Shown here: piece by piece, positions 1 through 7,244 of the stretch
Layout: every line of letters begins with the position of its first letter
Position numbering within the stretch: position 1 is the first letter of the stretch
Source of the DNA: Desulfobulbaceae bacterium UBA5628
Lineage (GTDB): Bacteria > Desulfobacterota > Desulfobulbia > Desulfobulbales > Desulfurivibrionaceae
NCBI GenBank assembly: GCA_002421565.1
Contig: DIKC01000090.1
Span: 454-7,958 of the forward strand
Direction: 5' to 3'
DNA: 7,505 bases
Translations under genes and position numbers: made by a program
The notes under the pieces: model-generated
The model's input: only the letters and a program-made list of their open reading frames with translations
The model's database searches: none
What the model was told of the DNA's origin: nothing

Positions 1-2
1 AG

Positions 3-695
3 AAGTACTGGATGCAGAATTTTCTCGATCTGATCCAGGAAGGCAATGTCGGGCTGGTCCAGGCGGTAAAGAAGTTCGATCCCTATCGCGGGGTGAAGTT
101 CTCCTATTACGCTGCATACTGGATCAGGGCCTATATCCTCAAGTCGATCATGGACAACTCGCGTCTGGTCAAGATCGGCACCACCCAGGCCCAGCGTAAA
201 CTCTTCTTCAGCCTCAACAAGGAAAAAAAGCTCCTCGAATCCCAGGGCTTCAAGGCGGAGCCGAAGCTGCTGGCCCAGCGGCTCAACGTCAAGGAAAGCG
301 AAGTGATCGAGATGAACCAGCGGATGAACAACTGGGACGTCTCCCTGGAAAGCCCGGTGCGCGAGGATGGCGACGAGGAACAGAAGAGCTTCCTGCCGGC
401 CCTTGGCCCCGGAGTGGAGGAGAAGGTGGCGGCGGAAGAGGTGCGGGCCTGGATGGGCGCCATTCTCGAAAAGATGATGGAGACCCTCAACGACAAGGAG
501 CGGGTGATTTTAAGCGAAAGACTGCTCAGTGACGAGCCCCTGACCCTTCAGGATATTGCCGATCGCTTTGCGGTATCGCGGGAGCGGGTGCGCCAGATCG
601 AGTTCAACCTGCTTAAAAAAATGCGGACTTATCTGGAAAACGAAGTGCCGGACATCAAGGATTTTCTCGACGATTTTCTTAACCCCTGGGGATGA
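3..695 (+). CDS. rpoH: RNA polymerase heat-shock sigma factor RpoH (sigma-32), 5'-truncated by window edge
   Basis: Alternative sigma factor of the sigma-70 family that directs core RNA polymerase to heat-shock and protein-quality-control promoters in the cytoplasm. The frame is open from base 3 (K-Y-W before the first visible Met at 12), so this Met is internal: RpoH proteins are usually around 280-300 aa and only about 230 residues are here. Visible parts, numbered from that Met: region 2.2 (DLIQEGNVGLVQAVKKFDP, about 6-24), regions 2.3-2.4 (RGVKFSYYAAYWIRAYI, about 26-42), the RpoH-box motif QRKLFFSLNKEK (about 61-72) that separates RpoH from housekeeping sigmas, and region 4.2 with a helix-turn-helix (LTLQDIADRFAVSRERVRQIE, about 176-196). 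The acidic segment near 115-140 links regions 3 and 4. Compared with the usual RNWR motif before the RpoH box, this protein has DNSR (Trp to Ser). Its stop overlaps the next gene's possible start. The promoter lies outside the window. I am confident of the family; 'RpoH' rather than another group 3 sigma rests mainly on the RpoH box. Confidence 0.93.
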   Translation, partial: KYWMQNFLDLIQEGNVGLVQAVKKFDPYRGVKFSYYAAYWIRAYILKSIMDNSRLVKIGTTQAQRKLFFSLNKEKKLLESQGFKAEPKLLAQRLNVKESEVIEMNQRMNNWDVSLESPVREDGDEEQKSFLPALGPGVEEKVAAEEVRAWMGAILEKMMETLNDKERVILSERLLSDEPLTLQDIADRFAVSRERVRQIEFNLLKKMRTYLENEVPDIKDFLDDFLNPWG

Positions 696-1915
696 AAAAC
701 CATATGCAGGTACCTTTGCTTGATTTGCGTCAGCAGTTGCAGCCGTTGCGGGAGGAAATCCTGGCCGCGGTTACCGAGGTCATCGATTCCACCGGCTATA
801 TCCTCGGCCCCCGGGTGGCCAGCCTGGAACAGGAGGTGGCGGCCTATTGCGGCGCCCCCCACGGAATCGGGGTGACCAGCGGCACCGACGCCCTGCTGAT
901 CGCCCTGATGGCCCTGGAAATCGGGCCGGGCGATCTGGTGCTGACCACCCCCTACAGTTTTTTCGCCACCGTCGGCAGCATCCTCCGCCTGGGAGCGCGG
1001 CCGGTTTTTGTCGATATTGACCCGGTCAGCTACAACCTGGACCCGGAGGCGGCCGGCGAGTTGCTTGCCCGCTTCCCGGAAACCACCGCCCGGATCAAGG
1101 CGATGATTCCGGTTCATCTCTACGGCCAGTGCGCGGACATGGAGCCGCTGCTGGCCCTGGCTGATTGCTACGGTTTTCCGGTAATCGAGGACGCGGCCCA
1201 GGCGATCGGCGCCATGTGTCCGCTTTCGGCCGCCGCTACCTGGCAACGGGCCGGAAGCATGGGGACGGCGGGCTGTTTCTCCTTTTTCCCCAGCAAGAAT
1301 CTGGGCGGAATCGGCGACGGCGGCATGGTGGTCTGCCGGGATAAGCAGTTGGCGGAAAAAATGCGGATTCTCCGGGTCCACGGCAGCGCCCCCAAATATC
1401 ATCATCGTTTGATCGGCGGCAATTTCCGCCTCGATCCGATCCAGGCCGCGGTTCTTTCGATTAAATTGCGTTATTTGCCGGAATGGCATCGGGCCAGGCG
1501 GCGCAATGCCGATCGCTATCGCCGGCTCTTTGCCGAATCCGGGCTGGCGGAGGAGGGAGGTCCGCGGCTGCCGGTTCCGGTCTGGCGGGAACCGGCCGAG
1601 GCCGACGGAGTGGATGATTTTCATATCTACAACCAGTTTGTGATCCGGGTGGAGGGAGACAGGCGTGACGCCCTGCTCGCCCATCTCGCCGCCAATGGGG
1701 TCGGGGCGGAAATCTATTACCCGGTGCCTCTCCACAAGCAGCAATGCCTGGCCGGCATGGGTTACGGCGAGCAGCAACTGCCGGAAGCGGAACGGGCGGC
1801 CCGGGAGACCCTGGCCCTGCCCATTTACCCGGAATTGACCGAAGAGATGCAGGTTCGGGTGGTGGAGGTTATTTCCTCATTCTATCGCGACAAAAAGGCA
1901 ACGGACGGAGCATGA
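692..1915 (+). CDS. DegT/DnrJ/EryC1/StrS-family PLP-dependent sugar aminotransferase
   Basis: Fold-type I PLP enzyme that transfers an amino group, usually from glutamate, to a keto-sugar nucleotide, making amino sugars for O-antigen, capsule, exopolysaccharide or glycan precursors in the cytoplasm. Seen in the protein (numbering from 692): N-terminal VPLLDLRQQ typical of the family, GVTSGTDALLIAL (60-72) of the cofactor phosphate site, TPYSFFATVGSI (86-97), PVFVDID (104-110), VIEDAAQAIGA (164-174) whose Asp167 should contact the pyridine nitrogen and Gln170 stack on PLP, and CFSFFPSKNLGGIGDGGM (195-212) with Lys202 as the Schiff-base lysine. The pieces resemble WbpE/WlbC-type and FdtB-type enzymes, but substrate cannot be read from the sequence. 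The full 407 aa is somewhat longer than many relatives; a few extra residues sit between IGA and the RAGS segment (about 175-186). The start at 692 overlaps the rpoH stop as ATGA. A Met at 704 gives 403 aa beginning MQVPLLDL, closer to the family's usual N-terminus, with GGGGA about 12 bases upstream, so either start is possible. The 3' end overlaps the next gene. Confidence 0.93.
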   Translation: MKNHMQVPLLDLRQQLQPLREEILAAVTEVIDSTGYILGPRVASLEQEVAAYCGAPHGIGVTSGTDALLIALMALEIGPGDLVLTTPYSFFATVGSILRLGARPVFVDIDPVSYNLDPEAAGELLARFPETTARIKAMIPVHLYGQCADMEPLLALADCYGFPVIEDAAQAIGAMCPLSAAATWQRAGSMGTAGCFSFFPSKNLGGIGDGGMVVCRDKQLAEKMRILRVHGSAPKYHHRLIGGNFRLDPIQAAVLSIKLRYLPEWHRARRRNADRYRRLFAESGLAEEGGPRLPVPVWREPAEADGVDDFHIYNQFVIRVEGDRRDALLAHLAANGVGAEIYYPVPLHKQQCLAGMGYGEQQLPEAERAARETLALPIYPELTEEMQVRVVEVISSFYRDKKATDGA

Positions 1916-4900
1916 TCGGGCGGTACTTGCCGGCTTTGAGAGTGGGACGGCTGGCGGCCTTGGCGGCCCTGGCGGCGTTCTGTGCTCCAATTGGGGCGGA
2001 GGCGGCGGTTGAGCCGCCGCTGGTGCCGCCCCGAACTGTTATCCAGCAGGAACCGGCCCCGGCCGCGGTCTGGAAGAAAGAGTGGGACGAGGCGCGGGAA
2101 CTGGCCCGTCGGGAACGTTTCCAAGAGGCGGCGGCCCGTTATGAAATGCTTCTGGCCCGGGAAAGCGGCCTCCATGAGGCCCGCTGGGAGTTGACCCGGA
2201 TTCTGTTGCGCCTGGGAGAGACGGCTCTGGCGATTGCCCACCTGGAACTATTGCGGGAGGCGCAACCGGAGCGGGAGGAATACAGCCGCGCCCTAGCCTC
2301 CGCCCTTTTGGCCGAGGGCCGTTTCGGCCGGGCCGCCGATCTTTTCCGGCGCTGGCTGGAAGCCGCCCCCCGTGATCCCGAAGCGCTGGCCGGTCTGGTC
2401 GAGGCCATGATCGGCCAGGATCAAAAGGAAGAGGCGGCGGAGCGGCTGGTGACTTTGGTCGCCCTGGCCCCGGAAAACCGGGATCAGCAAGAGAAATTGG
2501 CCCGCCTCTATCTTGAGATCAAGCAGCCGGCCAAGGGTCTGCCCCTGGCCCGCAAGCTGGCCGAGCCGGCAAGCGCCGGTCGCTCCCTGCTGACCCTGGC
2601 GGCCAGGACTTATGAAGCCCTTGGTCAAGGCCGGGAAGCCTTGCCTTACTGGCGGCGGGTCCAGGCCCTCGATCCCGGCGACCGGCAGGCCGCCGCCCGG
2701 ATCGAGGCCTATTTTCTCAGCGAAGGACAGGGCGAGGAAGCCCTGGTTCATCTGCTGGCCAAATTGAAGAACGAGCCCGATAATTCCACCCTCCTGCGCC
2801 GTACCGGCCAGGTCTATGTCGGGCTGACCCGTTTCAGCGAAGCCCTGCCCTATCTGGAGCGTTACCTCAAACATCGTCCCGACGACCGGGAAACCCTGCG
2901 GATGGTGGTGGATATCCACGCCGCCCTCGGCAACCGGGCCGAGGCCCTGGTCACCCTGGAACAGCTCCTGGCCCTGGAAGGGGAACCGAATCCGGACAAG
3001 CTCAGCCAAGCCGCCATGTTGTATGAGGCCCAAGGGGAGACGGCCAAGGCGTTGTCTCTTTATGCCCGGATTCTCAAGCAGCGTCCCGATGACCCTGAAA
3101 TTCTGGCCCGCCAAGGGCGGCTGTTGATTGCCCAAGGCCGCAAGGATGAGGCTCTGTCCTTGCTGGCGCAACCGGAGCGGCGGCGGCAACTGCGTCAGGT
3201 TCTGGAAAAATGGCATGAACTGGAGCCGGACAATTGGGAAATCAGCCTGCGGCTGGCGGTCATGTATCTGGAAGCGGACGAATTGAACCGGAGCGCCGCG
3301 CTCTTCGCCCGACTGTCCAAGGCCGGTCTGGCCCGTCCGGAATTTTTTGCGGCCCGGGGGTTGTTGCATGAAGGCTTGGGCCGGCCTTACGCCGCCTGGC
3401 AGGATTATGAGCAGGCATTGGTCGTCTGGCCGGAACGGTTGGATCTCCGATTGCGCGCCTTGCGTCTGGCCGGGGAGTTGGGCCTGGTGGCGCATCTGTC
3501 CGAGCATCGGGATTATCTGGCCGCCTTGCCGACGGGATTTTCTTTTGAACAGCGGCTGGCAACCGCTGCCGCCTTGAGCCGGGGCGGAGAAATCGCGGCC
3601 GCTGATGCGATGCTGGCGGCGTTGTTGGACGAGGCGGATAACCAGGCCGCCGAATCGCTGGTGCGGCGGGAGATCGCCCGTCAGCGGCAGGCGGCGGGAT
3701 TTTATTACGAGGCCGAGGAACAATTGCGGATCGCTCTTAATCTGGGGATTAACCGGGCGGATATTTTGTTTGCTCTGGCGGAGTTGTGTCTGGCGGCCAA
3801 ACGGCCGGAGGAAGGGGCCATCTGGTTGGAATACCTGGCCGAGGACGGCGGCGTTTCTTTGTTTGCCCTTGAGGCGCTGCGGGTGCGAATCTGGTCGGCA
3901 ATGGCCGAGCATCGGGTCGCGATCCGCCTGGCTGAACAGTTGCGCGCTCGGGCCACGGACAAGGCCGAGCAACAACGGGCCGGGTTGCTGCTCGGCCGGG
4001 TATGCCTGGCGGCCGGCGAGTGGTGGGGAGCAAGAGCGGCCCTGGCCGGATTATTCGAGGGGGAAAATTTGCCCCCGGAAGCATTGTTGCTGGCCCTGGC
4101 GATTAATGAGCAACAAGGGCGCATGGAGGAAGCGGAAGATCTGGCCGCCCGGGCGCGGCTCTGGGCCGGTGACGATCTGGGCCGGATCCTGGAACTTGCC
4201 GTTCTTGGCGGAGAATATGGTTTGACCAGACAAACGTCGGCCTGCATCGGCGATGGGGCGGCCCGGCATCCCGAGTCCCTGCGGGCCGGCTTGCTGCTGG
4301 CCGATGCCCTGGCCGCTGCCGGTCGCTTTGACGAGGCCTTGACCGCGCTGACCGAAACGGCGCATCGTTTCCCCGGCCGTTTGGCGGTGATCGGTCGCCA
4401 GGCGGAATTTTCCCTGGCTGCCGGTCGGCCGCAAGAGGCCTTGGTAGCGGCACAAGAGGCGGCGAGCACACAAGCCGGCGGCCGGATGCGTTTCAACCTG
4501 CTTGCGGCCCAGGCCCTTTGGCAGCAACGGCAATGGTCGGCGGCCCTGGAATTGTTGCCCAAGGCCCAGGAGACGCCGGTGGAGCAGCGTTTTATCGAGG
4601 CGGCCACCATTGCCGGGCTCTCCCTGCCGCCGGCCGAGGAACCGGATTTCTGGGATCAGTTGCTCCGCCGGCCGACCCCCAGAATGGAAACACTCATTAA
4701 GATAATGGCCCCGGAATATGCCGCCGACACGGCCCCGGAGCAGGCCCCCTGGCGCCGGATCGCCGCCCCTCTTTATGCCGATTATCGCTGGCAGGAGCGT
4801 TTTGCCCTGGAAACCGCTGCCCGTAGAGCCGTGATCCGGCGGGAATTTTTTAATGCCACCCGGGAATACGAACGACTGGTTCGTCTTTATCCCGACGATC

Positions 4901-5958
4901 CCGCTTTGCGCTATGATCTGGCCGGTTTGTACGGCCGCCTGGAAAGATATGAGGCGGAAGCGGAACTTTATGAGCAGTTGGCGGGCGGGCGCCTGGCCTA
5001 TGCCGGTCTGGCGGAGGCCAGGGAAGGCAACCGTCTGCAACGGCGGCCCGGAAGCGCCGCCGTTTACGGCTATCGCCGGGAAGAGGGGAGGGAAGGTTAC
5101 AAGGCCATGCGCCATGACTGGTACGAGTTGAGCCAGTGGCTGAGCCCCGGCCTGGGCCACAGGGTCGAGGTGACCGCCGGCCGGCTAAATTATCAAGGCA
5201 CCGACCGGGAGCAGGAAAAGATGCGGGCCAATCGTTTGGCCGCCCGCTACAATCTCGATCTTTTTGCCGGCGTCGATCTGATCCTGGGGGCCGGGATGAC
5301 TGCCTTTGATTACGGCCCCGACCGGCTCGCAACCGTGGCCGAGGTGGCCGGCGATTTGAGCGACCGTTTCTGGGGACGCCTCTCCTTTCAGCGGCAGTTG
5401 GTGGAGGATACCAGCGCCGCCCTTAAACGGGGGATCAGCGCCAACCGTCTCAAGGCGGAGGGGGCGGTGGACCTCTTTCCCCGCCTGCGGGCCGGGGCCG
5501 GTCTCGAGCGAACCGATTATTCCGACAACAACCGGACCAACGGTTATGATTTATGGGCCTCCTGGCTGATCCTCACCGATCCCACCCGGCTGGCCCTGCG
5601 TTACACTTATGACTTCAAGGATTCCAGCGAGTGGCAGCTGGGCGGCCCGCTGCTGGCCGACGGTTTTGCCGCTGATGACCATCCCTATTGGGCGCCGCTC
5701 AATTACTGGCGGAAAACCTTTGATCTTTCCTTCCGTCACCAGTTGACCGACGATCCCTTCCAGCGGGATGTCAACCGTTACTACACCATTGGTTACGCCC
5801 TGAGCTATGACTCCCGCGGCTATGCCCATCAGGCCTGGGAAAGCGCTTTTTTCGCGGAAATAAACCGCCGGCTGTTGCTCAAGGCCGGGTTCTCGCTGCG
5901 CAACTCCCAGGAATACCGGACCAGGGAATTGGCAGCCTCCCTGGTTTACCGTTGGTAG
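1912..5958 (+). CDS. Large TPR-repeat protein with C-terminal outer-membrane beta-barrel (PgaA/PelB/BcsC-like architecture)
   Basis: Predicted secreted protein of 1348 aa. Residues 1-31 form a signal peptide: basic start (MIGRYLPALRVGR), a Leu/Ala-rich core, and an AEA cleavage site. The Cys in LAAFC is not in a proper lipobox, so signal peptidase I is expected. From about residue 58 to 1035 the chain is almost all helical repeats; canonical TPRs are clearest at 58-480 (for example YEAQGETAKALSLYARILKQ followed by RPDDPE) and again just before the barrel (EYERLVRLYPDDPALRYDLA). From about 1046 to the end the sequence changes to alternating polar/aromatic strands, with terminal Trp1348, as in an outer-membrane barrel of about 300 residues. 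A motif HPYWAPLNYW lies at 1257-1266. This layout is known from PgaA, PelB and BcsC, which export exopolysaccharides; function here is inferred from architecture only. Start choice: the ATG at 1912 overlaps the upstream stop (ATGA), with GGACGGAG just before it. The frame is open back to 1744, but that part lies inside the aminotransferase gene. It is the last gene before a terminator. Confidence 0.9.
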   Translation: MIGRYLPALRVGRLAALAALAAFCAPIGAEAAVEPPLVPPRTVIQQEPAPAAVWKKEWDEARELARRERFQEAAARYEMLLARESGLHEARWELTRILLRLGETALAIAHLELLREAQPEREEYSRALASALLAEGRFGRAADLFRRWLEAAPRDPEALAGLVEAMIGQDQKEEAAERLVTLVALAPENRDQQEKLARLYLEIKQPAKGLPLARKLAEPASAGRSLLTLAARTYEALGQGREALPYWRRVQALDPGDRQAAARIEAYFLSEGQGEEALVHLLAKLKNEPDNSTLLRRTGQVYVGLTRFSEALPYLERYLKHRPDDRETLRMVVDIHAALGNRAEALVTLEQLLALEGEPNPDKLSQAAMLYEAQGETAKALSLYARILKQRPDDPEILARQGRLLIAQGRKDEALSLLAQPERRRQLRQVLEKWHELEPDNWEISLRLAVMYLEADELNRSAALFARLSKAGLARPEFFAARGLLHEGLGRPYAAWQDYEQALVVWPERLDLRLRALRLAGELGLVAHLSEHRDYLAALPTGFSFEQRLATAAALSRGGEIAAADAMLAALLDEADNQAAESLVRREIARQRQAAGFYYEAEEQLRIALNLGINRADILFALAELCLAAKRPEEGAIWLEYLAEDGGVSLFALEALRVRIWSAMAEHRVAIRLAEQLRARATDKAEQQRAGLLLGRVCLAAGEWWGARAALAGLFEGENLPPEALLLALAINEQQGRMEEAEDLAARARLWAGDDLGRILELAVLGGEYGLTRQTSACIGDGAARHPESLRAGLLLADALAAAGRFDEALTALTETAHRFPGRLAVIGRQAEFSLAAGRPQEALVAAQEAASTQAGGRMRFNLLAAQALWQQRQWSAALELLPKAQETPVEQRFIEAATIAGLSLPPAEEPDFWDQLLRRPTPRMETLIKIMAPEYAADTAPEQAPWRRIAAPLYADYRWQERFALETAARRAVIRREFFNATREYERLVRLYPDDPALRYDLAGLYGRLERYEAEAELYEQLAGGRLAYAGLAEAREGNRLQRRPGSAAVYGYRREEGREGYKAMRHDWYELSQWLSPGLGHRVEVTAGRLNYQGTDREQEKMRANRLAARYNLDLFAGVDLILGAGMTAFDYGPDRLATVAEVAGDLSDRFWGRLSFQRQLVEDTSAALKRGISANRLKAEGAVDLFPRLRAGAGLERTDYSDNNRTNGYDLWASWLILTDPTRLALRYTYDFKDSSEWQLGGPLLADGFAADDHPYWAPLNYWRKTFDLSFRHQLTDDPFQRDVNRYYTIGYALSYDSRGYAHQAWESAFFAEINRRLLLKAGFSLRNSQEYRTRELAASLVYRW
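1951..1977 (+). repeat. Three in-phase 9-bp tandem units in the signal peptide
   Basis: Three consecutive near-identical units (CTGGCGGCC, TTGGCGGCC, CTGGCGGCG) encode LAA-LAA-LAA, residues 14-22, the hydrophobic core of the signal peptide of the large TPR/barrel protein. The unit length is a multiple of three, so loss or gain of a unit would change core length without a frameshift. It may simply reflect Leu/Ala codon choice in GC-rich DNA. Confidence 0.5.
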
Positions 5959-5978
5959 GCAAATGGGCCGGGTGCGGC

Positions 5979-6007
5979 TTGCAAGGCATCCTGGTTTGTG
6001 GTAAAGA
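5979..6007 (+). promoter_or_regulatory. Possible sigma-70 promoter for greA, upstream of the leader terminator
   Basis: TTGCAA at 5979-5984, a 17-base spacer, and TAAAGA at 6002-6007 preceded by TG at 5999-6000, which gives an extended -10 element. The -10 hexamer itself is weak (3 of 6 matches). The start point would fall near 6014, just before the terminator hairpin. No better promoter can fit between the terminator's T tract and greA, so greA is read either from here through the terminator or by read-through from the operon upstream. Confidence 0.3.
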
Positions 6008-6019
6008 ATAATCTGGTTG

Positions 6020-6069
6020 GCGCCGTTTTCTTCCGCTTAGATGGCCGGAGAAAACGGCGCGATTTTTTT
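6020..6069 (+). terminator. Strong rho-independent terminator between the TPR/barrel gene and greA
   Basis: Arm GCGCCGTTTTCTTCCG (6020-6035) pairs with CGGAGAAAACGGCGC (6046-6060), with a single extra base in the left arm and a loop of about 10 bases. Seven T residues follow at 6063-6069. The reverse strand has no T tract after the hairpin, so it acts for plus-strand transcripts only. It ends the rpoH-aminotransferase-TPR/barrel transcript, and it also lies in the greA leader, only 22 bases before the greA start codon. Confidence 0.9.
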
Positions 6070-6076
6070 ATTGTGC

Positions 6077-6084
6077 AAGAGGAG
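6077..6084 (+). promoter_or_regulatory. greA ribosome binding site
   Basis: AAGAGGAG lies six bases before the ATG at 6091 and sits eight bases after the terminator's T tract. This strong Shine-Dalgarno sequence fixes the greA start and is available once the polymerase has passed the terminator. Confidence 0.85.
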
Positions 6085-6090
6085 TAGGTA

Positions 6091-6573
6091 ATGGTTGAAC
6101 GAATTCCCATGACCAAAAACGGGTATGAGAAGCTGCGGCTTGAGCTTACCAACCTCCAGCGTCATGAACGGCCGGCGGTGATCGAGGCGATCGAGCGGGC
6201 CAGGGAACACGGCGATCTCAAGGAGAACGCCGAGTACCACGCGGCCAAGGAGCGGCAGGGCCACATCGAGGGCCGGATCATGGAGCTCAAGGACAAACTG
6301 AGTCGTGCCGAGGTGATCGATTGCAGCGAGCTTGATTGCGACCGGGTGGTCTTCGGGGTGGTGGTCAGGGTAGTTGATCTCGATACCGACGAAGAGATCG
6401 CCTACCAGTTGCTGGGACCCGAGGAGGCCAGCGTCGAAGGAGGGAGCATCTCCGTCCTTTCTCCCCTGGGCCGGGCGATGATCGGCAAGAGCGTTGGCGA
6501 CGAAATCACGGTCAAGACTCCGGGCGGGGTACGCCATTTCGAAGTGCTGGATATCACCCTTCCGGCTGAATAA
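6091..6573 (+). CDS. greA: Transcription elongation factor GreA
   Basis: GreA enters the secondary channel of RNA polymerase and stimulates cleavage of the 3' end of backtracked RNA, rescuing stalled elongation complexes. The 160-aa protein has the full family length. Residues 1-75 form the N-terminal antiparallel coiled coil; the tip loop AREHGDLKENAEYHAAKE (37-54) carries Asp42 and Glu45, equivalent to the catalytic acidic pair Asp41/Glu44 of the E. coli protein. Residues about 80-158 are the FKBP-like C-terminal domain, including the signature SVLSPLGRAMIGKSVGDEI. N-terminal IPMTKNGYEKLRLEL is also typical. It is preceded by a strong ribosome binding site and by an intrinsic terminator in its leader, so its expression probably depends on read-through. 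It is convergent with the TetR gene, with 28 bases between stop codons. GreA rather than GreB because of the SPLGRAMIGK form of the C-terminal motif and the overall match. Confidence 0.97.
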   Translation: MVERIPMTKNGYEKLRLELTNLQRHERPAVIEAIERAREHGDLKENAEYHAAKERQGHIEGRIMELKDKLSRAEVIDCSELDCDRVVFGVVVRVVDLDTDEEIAYQLLGPEEASVEGGSISVLSPLGRAMIGKSVGDEITVKTPGGVRHFEVLDITLPAE

Positions 6574-6601
6574 ATACAGGCCTTTTGCCGCCCCTGCTTG
6601 C

Positions 6602-7192
6602 TTAGGCGGGTGGGGCCAGGATGCCGGAGAGGAAGATGTCGCTGATCTGGCCGGCGCTCTCCTCGATGGTGTAGCGGGGGTCGGGGAGCAGAACCCAGAG
6701 CCGGGAGGTTTCATCCAGAGCCCCGAAAAAGGCCCGCTTGAAAACCCCCGGCAGCACCGTGGCCCGAAAGATACCGCTGGCCTGCCCCTGTTTGACGATT
6801 CCGGAAACGATGTCGAGATATTCGACGAATTTGGTGTTGCGATACTCCCGCATGAATTTGTTGCTCTGCCGCAATTCCATTTGCAGCACCTCGGCCAGTT
6901 CCCGCCGGTCGTCCATCATCTTGAGGTGATGGAGGGCGAAAATCCGCAGCATTTGCCGGGGGTCGTCCTCTTTTTCCAGCAACAGCTTCACTTCCAGGAT
7001 GATCTTGCCGATCTCCTCTTCAAACAGCGAAATCAGAATATCATATTTATTGTTGAAGTAGAGGTAGATGGTGCCGTCGGCCACCTGCGCTTCCTTGGCG
7101 ATGTCCGAGATGCGGGCGTGGAAGAATCCCTGGCGGGAAAAGACCCGGATCGCGGCCTCGATGATTTTGGCGTGTTTGTCGGCGGTACGCAT
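6602..7192 (-). CDS. TetR-family transcriptional repressor, FadR/YsiA-like
   Basis: One-domain-pair repressor of 196 aa, the usual size. Residues 1-52 form the TetR DNA-binding domain: KIIEAAIRVFSRQGFFHARISDIAKEAQVADGTIYLYFNNKYDIL, with the helix-turn-helix at about 27-46. The stretch VADGTIYLYFNNKYDILISLFEE closely resembles FadR (YsiA) of Bacillus, a regulator of fatty-acid degradation genes that is released from DNA by long-chain acyl-CoA. The C-terminal ligand domain (about 55-196) is less conserved, so the inducer is not settled. Start chosen because an AGGTGA sequence (7196-7201, minus strand) directly precedes the ATG at 7190-7192. It is divergent from purD and convergent with greA; neither neighbour suggests a lipid role. 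A promoter and a palindrome at the predicted start point suggest it represses itself. Its other targets must lie outside the window. Confidence 0.94.
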   Translation of the reverse strand: MRTADKHAKIIEAAIRVFSRQGFFHARISDIAKEAQVADGTIYLYFNNKYDILISLFEEEIGKIILEVKLLLEKEDDPRQMLRIFALHHLKMMDDRRELAEVLQMELRQSNKFMREYRNTKFVEYLDIVSGIVKQGQASGIFRATVLPGVFKRAFFGALDETSRLWVLLPDPRYTIEESAGQISDIFLSGILAPPA

Positions 7193-7221
7193 GGTTCACC
7201 TGCTCAAGGCGGAAAAAATGG

Positions 7222-7237
7222 CTGAATACTCATTCAG
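7222..7237. promoter_or_regulatory. Candidate TetR-family operator (CTGAAT-N4-ATTCAG)
   Basis: Perfect 6-bp inverted repeat, CTGAAT ACTC ATTCAG, 30 bases upstream of the tetR-type start codon and directly at its predicted transcription start. The half site TGAAT/ATTCA, and TCATTCA on one side, recall the TGAATGA...TCATTCA operators of Bacillus FadR, although the spacing here is shorter. Placement fits autorepression. The link between this palindrome and the adjacent repressor is inferred from position and resemblance. Confidence 0.55.
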
Positions 7238-7244
7238 TTTTCGC

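Noticed and set aside
629..1777. 382-aa open frame on the minus strand opposite the aminotransferase
   Set aside because: Low-complexity Gly/Arg/His-rich product with no motif, while the plus strand encodes all PLP-enzyme motifs.
1744..1911. N-terminal extension of the TPR/barrel protein to an ATG at 1744
   Set aside because: It overlaps the conserved aminotransferase C-terminus in another frame, is Gly/Arg-rich, and would bury the clear signal peptide that begins at 1912.
2293..3975. 560-aa open frame on the minus strand inside the TPR/barrel gene
   Set aside because: Its product is rich in Gln, Pro, Gly and Arg with no recognisable domain, and the plus strand carries clear TPR repeats over the same bases. 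Long antisense frames are expected in GC-rich genes.
4051..5160. 369-aa minus-strand open frame opposite the end of the TPR region
   Set aside because: Same pattern of antisense shadow with no domain or ribosome binding site; the plus-strand reading is coherent.
6574..6612. Convergent bidirectional terminator between greA and tetR
   Set aside because: A weak CCGCC/GGCGG pairing is present, but there is no T tract on either strand, so it is not supported as an intrinsic terminator.
6494..7225. 243-aa plus-strand open frame across the greA end and the tetR gene
   Set aside because: It is the antisense of the TetR-family gene, whose DNA-binding domain is unmistakable on the minus strand.
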